Assembly: GCA_029891385.1 (NCBI GenBank) | Contig: CM057230.1 | Span: forward strand, 14,707,372-14,771,371 | Origin: Erythroxylum novogranatense | Lineage: Eukaryota > Streptophyta > Magnoliopsida > Malpighiales > Erythroxylaceae | Direction of reading: 5' to 3' | Length of the DNA: 64,000 nucleotides | Program-made: the position numbers and the translations under genes | In this document: positions 22,769 to 34,485 of the stretch, one piece after another | Layout of the letters: every line of letters begins with the position of its first letter | How positions within the stretch are numbered: position 1 is the first letter of the stretch | Notes under the pieces: generated by a model | Seen by the model: only the letters and a program-made list of their open reading frames with translations | Told to the model about the DNA's origin: nothing | The model's database searches: none

Positions 22769-22783
22769 TTAGGAGGGGAGAAT
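22769..22783 (+). other. B polypurine tract
   Basis: TTAGGAGGGGAGAAT follows the GAGGACGAAATTC tail and directly precedes the 3' LTR start TGTTGGGCCCG. Confidence 0.85.
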
Positions 22784-25089
22784 TGTTGGGCCCGAAAAAT
22801 TTTTATTTTATTTGAATTAATTAATTATTTATTTATGGATTTATTCGTTAAATTATTTTTATTTTGCCTTAATTGATTTAATTATGTGTCCATATAAATA
22901 TTTTTTTATGTTGGGCTTGAGATTAGAAGTTAGAAATTTAAGTGAAGGCTTGGGCCTAATATTGGAAAGTATGGGCTTTTAGGAATGAATGGAAGAAGGT
23001 TAAGTGGTTTAGAGTAGAGTGGGCTTAAGAAGAGGAGGAGGAGAGCCCAATAGCAAAACTATGTAGTTTTGGGAGGAGATGTAAAGGAAATAAATGAGTT
23101 AAATGAATAAAAGGAAGAGGAGAGGAGATTGTCGTAGAACACCAAAGGAGAAGAAGGAAAAGCGTGAAAGAGAAGGGAGAAGAAGAGAGGATTGGCTAAG
23201 CCCAAGGAGAAGGAGAAAGAAGAAGAAAAGTGGAAAAGGAAGAGAAATCAAGAGCTTAAGGTAAGTATCTATCTTCCTTTGAGTTAGATTCAAGAAATGG
23301 GATGAAATGAAGGTTAGGGTTTGTGTAGGAATGAAGAAAGAAAGAAGAGATGAGTGGTTTTGTGATTCCTAAGCTAGGGTTTTGGTTATTCTAGCTTAAA
23401 TGAGCCATGGGTAGGTTAGGTTAAGGTTAATATTAGTTTTCCTTTAATTTATGAATATTATAACCTTTCCTATGAATTTAGAAATTGATTGGAGATGTGT
23501 TTTATTGAAGGAACTAAGGAAACCTCACTCAGAGAGAGAGGAAGGACATTTGTGAACTCAGATTTCGACATTTTAGGTGGGTAATGCGTTTATAGTCATT
23601 ATGTAATGGGTGACCTTGTATGCTTATGTGCTTTGCTTTATATTTGTGTGAAAAGTTGATTTCCGATGAATATTTGGATATGTATGTTAAATGTGGCATC
23701 TTGCCTTTGAAAGAAATGTAAAATATGGAATTGTGCATACTTGAAAGTATGAATGAAACTATTTGAGCATAGATTACCCGTTGTGATAGTCACGTGCACG
23801 TTGACCTAGCCTTCTCCCGGCTGCCCGCTTGTGGCCACGAGATCCTGAGAAATCGGACTCGTTGTGTTTACGATAAACTTGGTTTATTCGTTGTGTTCTG
23901 AAACTCTCTAGCCATGTGATTGTGCATTTTCATTCAAACTTTGTTGTGTATGATGCATCATAAGTGTTATAATTGATAAAGTTGTCATGTTAGGCTTTAT
24001 GTAATGTAATGTTTGTTATGCCTAAAATGATGTTTTGTGAATGTTTTAGGATTGTTTGATATATGCATGACTATATGTATGAATATATGTGTTGCATGGC
24101 TCATTCCGATGGCTATAGGCGATAGCCATCGGCCGTGTTAGCTCACCCCATTCTCCTCCTCGGTGCAAATAAGTTGAGAGCTGAACCTTGCAAAGAACTT
24201 TGGGCATCACTCCAAGAAGTTTAGCTATTTTGTAGGCATATTGATCATTGAGCATCCCATCTTTTGTATTTTGTACTTGATCTTGATGAATATGACAATA
24301 TGTAACCAAAGCTATGCATGAACCTTCATTTTGGCTTGGAATGAGAATGAGAGCTCTAGTACTTTCTTCATGTCGCCCAAGCACCACAAGATCGCCCTAT
24401 CTGGGCGAAGCGCGCATCGCCCATGCGCCTTGCCGCGCCATACCATCTTGAGCGAAGCACCAAGAGCCGGCATGCAGACTCTTTATGAATAATTGGGGTC
24501 GGTTTCGGCCGACCAACCCTCCCCTTCTTTTGACCATAACTTTTTGCACCGACCTCCGATTAAGCTGATTTTCGAACCGATAGATTTCTAAGAAAATTTT
24601 CTATCTTTCTACACCTGATTTATCATTATTTATTTTAAATTGAAAAAGGTGATTTAAAACAAAGTGTGGAGGTCATTGATTCTTTCTGAATATACTTCAC
24701 AAATTTTAAAATATCTAGAGCTAGAGAGCTCGGATCGAAGTGATTCTTGTTTTAAATGAAACTAGAGACATAAATCTACAATTGTTATGAAGAGACCGAT
24801 CGGCAATTAAGCCCCTAAGATTTTCAAACTCTTACCCGAAGTCGGTAGTGTCCAGTTTTGACTATTTTCTTTGAGATAGTGTTTTAACCATAACTTCTTC
24901 ATTTCTAACCCGAATTGAGCGATTCCAGTTGCGTTGAAACCGTTAGAACGGAGGGAACAATTTTATTAATTAGCCAATCCAAATTTTCTATAGGAGGTTT
25001 TCCCTATTTATGAGGTCTTTCTATGGTCGGTTTTGGGTCCGCTATGCTTTATGGGTCCGAATGTTGGGCCTCGGCGACGGAGTCCAACA
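22784..25089 (+). repeat. B 3' LTR (2306 bp, internally deleted)
   Basis: This matches the 5' LTR closely but lacks 731 bases equivalent to 16435-17165. The joint lies near 24374 (CTTCATGT|CGCCC) and carries a 2-base GT microhomology. The LTR ends GAGTCCAACA followed by the ATTTA target duplication. Confidence 0.92.
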
Positions 25090-25734
25090 ATTTAGACATC
25101 ATCAATTTATCTTTATGCTTATAACAATCCAAAATTCACTTACAATATCTTCCATGCTGTGCCCAAACAAAACAGTCACTATGCTTAACCTCATTTCTCC
25201 TATTTGTGCACATAATTTGGAAGACTTAACATCTTCAATTCTTTTTGACTTCTTCTTAGAAATCATATCTATATATCTCTTGTTCGTTTTAAAGCAAGAA
25301 TCACTTCAATTGGAGCTTTATAGCTCAAGATATCATCAAAATACTAAAACATGCACAAACCGTAATCATGCTCTCCTAACCGACTTCTTACTTGCTCTAA
25401 TACAAATTTCCTCAAATCATCTCCAAATGCTACAAACTTTTATGGAGAGATAGCTACATGTCTTAGAAAACCATTTCCTTAAGAATTACCTCAATTGGAG
25501 GTCTGATGTGGGAGTTATGATCAAAAGAGTATACCATGTTCATTCCCCAAAATCAATTTGAACATACTTTGGCGCGATTGCCATAACTTTTTCTACAAAT
25601 ATCCCAATGCCTTCGTTCTTCTGCCATTGGAAAGATAACATCGAGATCTACAACTCGTATTAGAGGCCTCATCAAGACGAGATTCGGCCTCAAAACAGGT
25701 CAAAAACGCAAATTACTAAAGTTGACCCGAGGTT

Positions 25735-25888
25735 GTCCATTAAACAGACATGCATGTCCGTTTAACGGACATGGACTGGCCAAACTGTCCATTTTCACCT
25801 GAGACAGTTCGTTAACACACTGCCCAAAGTGTCCAAAACCATCAGAGAAGGTCCGTTAAACGGACTTGTATGTCCGTTTAATGGACAC
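25735..25888. repeat. Cluster of GTCCGTTTAACGGAC palindromes in C
   Basis: Four near-palindromes occur at about 25735 (TGTCCATTAAACAGACA), 25755 (TGTCCGTTTAACGGACA), 25851 (GTCCGTTAAACGGAC) and 25871 (TGTCCGTTTAATGGACA). The same motif is clustered at the matching place in E and in both arms of H. Confidence 0.8.
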
Positions 25889-26645
25889 ATACGGGGCAAT
25901 GTGTCCCAAACTTTCTTTCAAGCATCTCCAATGCTTCAAACTTCATCCTAACACCATATATACCTATACACTTTATAATTTTCATTTCTTATCTTGCAAA
26001 AATCACTTCCTAGTAACTCAACCATTAATCTTATTTCATCAATTTCTCAAATCTTCTCTCAATTGCTTCATCAAAACTACACATTCATATCAATTCTCAA
26101 TCCCTCTTTACCATAACATTTCAATTCCAAGCAAAGGCAACTCATATTCAAATCCCTTAATTCAATTGATTTACTTCTTCAATTCTACTTAATTTCAATC
26201 TAAGCTCATCCATGATGAGTCATATTTCAACTTCATTTCATTTTTACTCTTCACATTAACCCCAATTCATAAGATTTCTTACATTCAACAACGTTCATCA
26301 AAACCATTCATTTACATATGTAACAATATGCCATTCCTTAACTCAAAAGGATAACCTTATTCATTTGCATCTAATTTCAACCCACATCATCATACACAAT
26401 ACATAATTCATATTCATATACCAATCCATATTGCATTAACATCATGCATCAAGAGTTTTTACAATTTCATTGGCATTTCCAATCCAATTTACAACATCTA
26501 TATCAATATTCAAATTACATAACATACACATTCCAATAATTCTTAACATACAACTAAAGCCTTATTTACATTCATTTTTCCAAACACAACCAAAACATGC
26601 AATTGGTGCCTTGATCCACTTCCACTTTATTTCTTGCAAAAAAAC

Positions 26646-27434
26646 CTGGAGATGGGGGAAAAGAGTGGGGTGAGCTTGGAAGCTCAATAGGTAATATGCT
26701 TATAACTAAATAACAAGCAAAAACTGTTCAAAAGTTCTTTATCATGAAAACTTCCTTTTTTAGTAATAAAACACATATTTCTTTCAAGATTCTTGTCATA
26801 TGTTTAAAATCACCATTCGTGCATTTTTTTTTTCAAAAGTGCATAAAACCATGAATGCAGTAAACTTATCAAAATTCAAACACATAACATATAACATCTA
26901 ACACATCATAATGGTTTGGCAAGTTCAATACACATGATGACTACACAATTTTATAAAATGGCCTTGTGTAGTCGTACACATAAGGGAGTCCTAAAAGGAA
27001 CTCCGTGCCACTTGCGAGCAGCCGGAAGAGGGCTTTAAGAATGAGACCAATGCACTGACTCCACATGAGGGACTATTCCGAACCCACATAACATGTAATC
27101 ATGCTCTTGAAAAAAATGATTGCCCCAAATGGCAAAACTCTTGGAATTCTTGTTTTTCATAAATCATGCAAATTTTCATGAATCCTTTAATGGGCATGTA
27201 ACATTTCATATGCAAATTCATCATCATTTTTCAATTCATCTAAACGCAAGCATCCATCATTTCATCATTTGTTCAACCAAATTCACATAAAGGTTCTCAA
27301 GAATTCAAACAATAAATGCATCAATTGTAAAAATTTCTCAAAGCATTTAAAAATAATGAATTTGAAATCATTTATCTTCTTGATTTTGAAAATATATCAA
27401 TGGCCCATTATTCAACTATAAACATAAAACCCAC
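26646..27434 (-). other. Putative intron inside solo LTR C
   Basis: On the minus strand the donor is TTAAG|GTGGGTTTT starting at 27434, and the acceptor CATCTCCAG|GT ends at 26646 (789 bases). It matches the layout in B, E and G. Confidence 0.45.
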
Positions 27435-28227
27435 CTTAAAAATCCTTGCTTGTTCTTGGAAATCCAAAATCAATGGCTTCCTTCTTCTTGCCCTTGGAAA
27501 GTTCTTTAATAGCCTTAACACAAACAAAATTCCATAAATTTCCATTAAATTTGAAAAACTCCAAAATTTTCCTAATTATCACATAAATTCTATAAACCCT
27601 AATCAAGCGCTAATCTAACCCATCCATGGTTCATGTGGGTTATAAAACTTCAAATCTAGCTTAGAAACCCAAAACTCCAAAGGATTTCACCATCTTCTTC
27701 TTCCTTTTAACTTTCTCTCTCTAGAACTTCTCTATGAACAAACCATAATCATTTCTCAACAAAGAAGATGAAAAGTGGGAGAACTTACCTTAGAAAACTT
27801 GATTCCTCTCCTTGTTCCACGAAATTCCTTCCCTTTCTCTTGGATTTCCTTCTCTTCTTCTCTTCTTTCTCTCCCTCTTCATTTTCTTCTTCTCCTCCAC
27901 GACATCTCTCCCTCTCTTCTCTATTTTCTCTTATTTTTCTTCTAATTTTCGTGACTCTCATTCCTTATATACCAAGCCCACATGTCTTTTGCCCATAATG
28001 CCCTTAATGAATGGCCTTGCAAATCAAATGACTTAAGTTGTCTTCCCATTTTGCCCTCAATGCTATCTACCACCTTAATACACTTAATTCATGCCATATG
28101 ATTTTAGTCAAATTAACATGTTAATTAAATCCCATTAACATGCTAATTAATTTCATAAAATACTTTAGTAAGACAATAAAATTCATTTAATTCATGCTTA
28201 ATTTTCTCCAAAGATCAAGACATTTTC

Positions 28228-30946
28228 TGTAGCACCCCACTCCCGACGAGACCCGAACCCGACATCAACAGTGATATCCAAGCTCGTGACCCGCGAGGGT
28301 GGCGTACTAGAACAATCACTACCTTTTTAAAACTCGATATGACATTTTTCTTTTCTTTAAAGCAGTTGAGTCGTAAAACAATCTTGATTTGGCCCAATTA
28401 TAACAAAACATTTGCAATTACAAAACAATTTCTATTATAAACCAATTTCGGTTATACCATACAAGTACACATAAATCAAAAGGGCCCACTAAAGCAATTC
28501 ACTACTCTAATGCAGATGTGGCGACACCGATCCCGATACTACGCCTTGCTAGCGGTAGACATACTCCGTGTGTCTAACGGGTACTCTTCACTTCTGAAAA
28601 TAGATGCAATGTTGGGTGAGTTTGCGAACTCGGTGAGAAACCATCATCGATGGTTCACCCAACTCATGCATTCACAATTCATATACACACCTGAATCACA
28701 TATTCACACTTTCATATATTCACATGCATTCAATTTCACTTTCACATAGTTCACTTTAAATAATTTACATATGCAGTATGCATGCGACACTTTCAGTTTC
28801 ATTTCATTGTTGAGACCGAGCGCAATCAGAAATCAGAAATCACATTTTTGGCAAGTAGGAGGGCCCTCTGGGTATGCACTACTGCCCACTCACATTAGGG
28901 ATAGGAGAGCCCGCTGGGTATGCACTAATCCCTTTCACATAATAGGACCCCACACCCCACCCGTAGGTGTTTGCGAGTTTTTTCGGCGTGTGTTCTTGAG
29001 TTTTACATGGCGTCCTCAAATATCTGATGGCGTCTCGGTCTACAACTATCATTATCGATCATTTAATTATGCATGAGTGCATATGTCATTCACATTTCAC
29101 TATCATATCTCATTTCTTGGACCTTTAGTCCGTATTTCATTCTATGCATTTACATTTCATTTCATTAACACATTTCAATCCAATTTACTCATGCATTTAC
29201 ATACTTATTCGCATTTGCACTTGATAACATGATCCAATATTTCGAACACCCATGGTTCGAAATCAATCAAATCACTCAATTACATATATCCATCCTTGCT
29301 TCCTCATGGCAATCAATGCATATAATTAATAAACACATAAGGTTGAGAAACCAACTAGGTTACTCACCTGCACTTCCGAGCTACCGCCTGGAAGTCCCAA
29401 TACTGTCCGTGGAATGACGATCCATCGGAACCTCTATATCAAATCAAATAAATCACACATTACCAATCATGCCAAATTCAATAATCAATAGCAATTTCGA
29501 TAAATACTATACATGTTATGACATTCCCAATCATATTCCTGAATTTCTCAATATGATCACTCTCACTCTAATTCAGAACAGTTCTCAATGCCGTAATTCA
29601 ATTCCTTATTCTAAGGTCACATTCAATTAAACACCACTCAATTTCCGATAATCATCAAATTCAATTCCTATTCTCTCAAATGCCATTTTGATCCATAACC
29701 AATCCAAATTAGATCCCAAAATTCTCCAATTCAAAACCTCAAATTCATTTTGGAAGCATCCCTCACGCAATCAAGGGCATCCACGTCGCGACGTCGCAGA
29801 CGTTAAATCGCGGCGTATGCCTTGTCTTCCTCGCCATGGCGCATAAATTAAAATATTTTAATTAAATCGCGACGCAAGATCGGGTTGGCTTTCGCCCATG
29901 CAAGTGTTCATCGCGTCGTCGCGCGGCGATCGCAAAATCGCGACGAAACCGAAATTTCTCGATTTTACGATAACAATCTATCCGATTCACTTCAAATCAC
30001 TCCCAATCGACTTAGTATACTACACTCAACTCATTTCTAGCCTCAATCCATCATTTAAACCAGTTTTCATCAAAACCCAAATCAAAACCAATGAAAATCT
30101 CAAAACCCTTTCATCCAGTAACTTTCAAATTCTCTAAACCAATTCATACTCAAATCAATGATCAAATGAAACGATTTAACTCATAAACAAGTATAAACTT
30201 ACTTGATTCAAGCTTGATCCTTTGAAAATCCTTCAAGAACTCCAAATCCCAAGTTTTTCTCACCCACGATCGTCGATGAGCTTAATGAACAATTAAGCTT
30301 CTCTCTTAAGCTTATACATATATATATATAATCATTTGACTCATGTCCGATTCTTAGATCTAACAAATCCGATTTCTATTCCATTTTCTCCCAATTTCGC
30401 AATAACCATTAACAATACTCCCAAAATCATAATTCCAATTGTTCCATATCAATAACCATTCATTCTCGGACTGGAATCAAATAAATCATCACTAAGCTAA
30501 TTTTCGATTCGGATCTCTTACTCTAAAATTTCCATAGAAATTTCCATAAATTCACTAAAATTGAGTAATGCCAATTCCTATGCTCAATTTCCAATTTCCT
30601 TCTCTATAATCCATTTCATTCCGTTTTCATATTCAAAACCCAATTATACACTTACTAAATATCCAATTTTCACAAACCAAATCTCATATATACAATTTTG
30701 ATTAATTCCCAATTGCACAATTAAGCCAATTCACATCGGACCAATTATAACCAATTTCCAATTTCACAATCAAGTCGGGAATTGTCATACATGTATGTAC
30801 ATATATATATATCGTATGCGATCAATAATCATTTATCAATGACTATCAAAGCAGTAATGCATGTGCCATGCAATACTTTACTGTACTCAAATCCTAACCC
30901 GATCCAAATTACCAATCTACCCGTCACTCGATAGCGGGATGTTACA
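28228..30946 (-). repeat. D 3' LTR (left copy)
   Basis: In minus orientation it runs TGTAACATCCCGC ... GAGTGGGGTGCTACA. It contains a CpG-rich islet at about 29780-29945 and a putative intron at 28594-29367. It also holds the conserved ACCATCATCGATGGT block near 28640-28660 and an (AT)n run near 30308-30330. The ends are identical in type to those of F. Confidence 0.92.
28594..29367 (-). other. Putative intron inside D left LTR
   Basis: On the minus strand the donor TGCAG|GTGAGTAACC starts at 29367 and the acceptor TATTTTCAG|AAG ends at 28594 (774 bases). The same pair in the right LTR spans 34864-35634. Confidence 0.5.
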
Positions 30947-30957
30947 ATTCTCCTCCT
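30947..30957 (-). other. D polypurine tract
   Basis: Read on the minus strand, AGGAGGAGAAT directly precedes the 3' LTR and follows the TTTCGAGGACGAAATTTTTAT tail that is also found before the A and B 3' LTRs. Confidence 0.8.
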
Positions 30958-33900
30958 AATAAAAATTTCGTCCTCGAAATTTCATATACGATTATCACCA
31001 AGTTAGGGAGTCTTTTCGATCATTGATTCTCGATTTCCACTTATTTCGCTATCTGAATAATTTCACAAATCTTTCTTAACCCTATATTGCCCTTTTACAC
31101 ACAATTTATCACTTCCAAAATCGATAACACATATATCGGATCTAACAATATTTTCCAATTCAGTCTTTGTAACATTTTGGGATCCGAATCATCTTTTAGG
31201 ATTTTAGACGGACTTGCTATTTTAATCACACTACAACCGCTTACTTACCTCTTTTCCTTTCTCAAACTCTATACTGCTTAACGATTTCTTTTTGATTACT
31301 AAGTAAATCTTTATATCCAATACCAATGCTACACCTCCGATCATATCAATATTTCCTATTTCGTCCATATAACACTTTACAAATCCATTTATCTTTTAGG
31401 TTACCAACGACTTGTCAATCCATAAATCGATTCACAACACGGTCACATCGAGGCCCCTAATAACAAATTTCATTTCCCATTTACTGTTATCTCAATCAAT
31501 ACATAGATTGGCCAAGGTGACACATTTAGAAACATTCTCAGATCGTTTAACTTATTGCATCTCTCAATGCAAATTTCTAATCTCATCTGGTTTCAACAGT
31601 TTCGGTAATCATTAATTTAATTCATTCTCATCAACTTAAATTTCTTAAACCATATTCTTGATTCAAACACCTGTCAATCTTAACTTAAATCATCCAGGGC
31701 CTCTAATTATATTAGGTCCTGATCATTTTCCTATCCGAATGAACAACTCCTTTTTAGATATAAAACCTTTCATACACTTTTTAAATGATATCTCCAACGA
31801 AACACAATCAATCTTATCTATGCATCAATCTCATAATCTTATGAACTCCAAAACTATATTAGTTTCTGCTCGATAACACACAATCAACTATATAGGTCAA
31901 ACATACTCATAATCTTTCAACGTCACATTTTACTTTCTGTTACACTTTTAATACACTTACAATTCCTTTCATGAGTTTTACTCATATTTCCTAATCCAGT
32001 CACATTACTCATTTTCTTTACAGCTAATCTATTCACACATTTCTCGATACTATCCACTATTCAAAATTCTCAATTCGGATTTTGCCATGCTTTCAATACA
32101 CCTCTGCACACTTGATGTGGAATCCCCAATTGCTAATACATTCCTTTTACACTTTACCAACTCGACAATTTACATATAATCTTTCATCGGTTTCATAATC
32201 TTATCATCTAATTATTTGCTTCCTTATCAAAATTGGAAACATTCGAACACATAATCCTTTTCCCAATTTACTCATATAACTTAATCATTATTACTTTACA
32301 AACATATTCATCCAAAACATTTTACATACAAATAGAATCTCCAAACTTTCACAACACTTTCTAATACACTATTCAATACAATAGATTTTAAGTCATCAAA
32401 TACCAATGCAGCCCGTAAGCTTATCTTGATCTCCATTACATAGAATCTCTTTACATTTTTTTCCAATAGATCACATTATCATCTTTACAATTCATTTCAT
32501 ATTATAACACCAATTCAATTGATACGATCAATACTCGAATTGAACATTTCTCTAAGTATCTCTTCTTACAATCATTTGTCATACACTTCACATATTTTTC
32601 CTCTAACGCTTTCCTTATCAGTTAAGGTCAGAAGACCTTTACCAATTTCTGGATGTATCCAGTATACAATCAATCCTATTATAACTCCAAATTCTTTATA
32701 TACTTATCCTTTACAATTTCACATTTATCACTGCCTCTATTTGCATTTAATCTCCCAATACCATGTTCGAATAATAATAATTCATCCACTAATTATTCTA
32801 CCAAGATCAAATTCACTCTTATAAAACTTACATGTCAACAATTTCCTCAACTGTGCCAATTTCTCTTATTCACTTTTCAAATGTATTCAATCGATCATCA
32901 TCCACTTTGAACACAATTTAAACATTTCACTCTAAACACAAGGAAGATATGTTGCTCTTCAGTAGCATAATGACTCTTCATATCAATAATCAATTTATAT
33001 CATTTCCTAATTATCGGTTGTCTCCAATGAGGAACAAATTTTCTCACGATCTTTCTCCACTTCATCAAATATATTTTGACACACATTCTTTTACACTGGA
33101 TTCTCCACATATTTCAATTTATTCATTATCATTTCAAACAAAATTTTCAAAACCACTTTATACTTTCCGATATTCACACAAAATATATCTGACCCGATAT
33201 TCTCCTCAAATCACAACTGATATTCTTTTACTTACACAATCAAACTCTTTACATTATCGTAACACATACTTTTTATTCTATCTTTTACACATGAGTATCC
33301 GCTAAGATCGGGACTCCCAATAACAACTTTTCATTCATTTCACATTTATCTCCAATTTGTCCTTTCATTACTAAACTTTTCAATTTTAATCATCTAATCA
33401 ACTTAATTCAATTCAGGAAATTCTTCTTTCAATTCCTAATCATCAACCGTTGTCACATTTCTTATCGATTTCAATTATTCACAATGTCCCGTGACGATCA
33501 ATCTATACCATAATCCACATAACCAAAGCATCTCTTTTGATACCGTTCATTGAGGTACATGCCATTCTGATATTACATTAATTTACCACTTAGTCATTTC
33601 CGCTAAAGACACTTCAATCTCATTTGATCTTTGACCACCTTTTTCCTTTTCGCACCTATCCTCGATCATGAGGCTTTTTCCTTACCAACCTCCTAATTAC
33701 AATCTCAATTCATTTCCAAATATCACTATAAACACTTTTGGTTCTTACTCTATCTCACATGAACTTTTAACTATTTGACTTGGCGGTTATCCACTAATGC
33801 ACCAATTGATTTCCGATATCATTTCCATTTATCGGTGTGCATTCGCATAGCAAATCACCGACCTTAACAACTTTTTTCTTTTCTTCTCTCAATACTATTT

Positions 33901-34467
33901 TCTCTCATTTCGATCCTTTCATCATTTTGTTTTACGCAACCACACTCAAATCCGTATCACAAATATACATTCATTGTTGCTTTCTCACTTAACATATTCA
34001 AATTCTAGGTCATAGACCTCCAATCATAACTCCCATTACGCTTCCGCTGCGCAACTCTGATCATAAAACATTTTATTTGCCATCTTTCACATATCTCTAT
34101 ATTTCTTCTATCACTTCACAACTACACATATACAATTCACATCTACTTCCCATTCACAGATTTTTCCAATATCACTCTAATGTCGTATTTCATAATACGC
34201 CTATCAATACCAATACACTAAATCTCCAATCATCATATCGCACCGTATACTTGTTCTTTTTCTTTGATTTCTACAATTTTCATTTACCACATTTTCCCAT
34301 ATCATCTTTTCCTCACTATTTCTAACCACTTAAATCACTAGTACAGGCTCATGTAAGAGACTCATATGCTAGACCGGGGATCAGTCGTCACTATCTGCCG
34401 AGACATAACTTATATGCATGCACTTTGACACATTTGTCTCAAAATGCCCATGTAAGATTGTACTTCT
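30958..34467 (-). other. D interior, no recognisable coding sequence
   Basis: This is 3.5 kb of AT-rich sequence. The frames on either strand are short and low-complexity, and none of the conserved gypsy motifs (zinc knuckle, DSGST, FIDD, TDHKSL, SDRDPRF) is visible. It is either a genuinely non-coding LARD interior or a pol region mutated beyond recognition. The intact ends and near-identical LTRs favour the former. Confidence 0.65.
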
Positions 34468-34485
34468 GGGCTCTGATACCACAAA
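34468..34485 (-). other. D primer-binding site
   Basis: The plus strand reads GGGCTCTGATACCACAAA, so the minus strand gives TGGTATCAGAGCCC just inside the 5' LTR. This is a perfect 12-base match to the initiator tRNA-Met primer sequence and proves the minus orientation. Confidence 0.92.

Larger units (their letters stand above)
14759..25089 (+). mobile_element. Chromovirus B, near full-length Ty3/gypsy (Tekay/Del type)
   Basis: The TG...CA boundaries are flanked by ATTTA target duplications (14754-14758 and 25090-25094). The order is 5' LTR, primer-binding site, gag, protease, RT, RNase H, integrase with chromodomain, polypurine tract and 3' LTR, 10.3 kb in all. Reading frames are broken by many small indels, so it is not autonomous now. 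The two LTRs are very similar apart from a 72-bp duplication in the 5' copy and a 731-bp deletion in the 3' copy, suggesting a fairly recent insertion. It lies inside solo LTR C. Confidence 0.95.
25095..28227 (-). repeat. Solo LTR C, middle part
   Basis: This is the body of C between B and D. Read on the minus strand it contains a CT/GA-rich leader (about 27800-27960), a putative intron (donor TTAAG|GTGGGT at 27434, acceptor ATCTCCAG|GT at 26646) and the LTR block with TCAGTGCATTGG. Toward the C 5'-plus end lie four copies of a GTCCGTTTAACGGAC-like palindrome (25735-25888). The open frames here are short and show no recognisable protein. Confidence 0.85.

Noticed and set aside
25735..25888. 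CRISPR-like array from repeated palindromes
   Set aside because: Spacing is irregular, spacers are not unique units, and the motif sits inside a plant LTR.
27768..28036. Ser/Phe/Leu-rich open frames as a membrane protein
   Set aside because: They are translations of the CT-rich leader of solo LTR C read on the wrong strand.
30300..30830. TA-rich runs as an origin or matrix attachment site
   Set aside because: Simple (AT)n runs are present in both D LTRs as part of the LTR; nothing specific supports an origin.
31087..34325. Series of 60-118 residue open frames in D interior as genes
   Set aside because: They lie on the strand opposite to the element, are low-complexity and AT-driven, and resemble no protein family.
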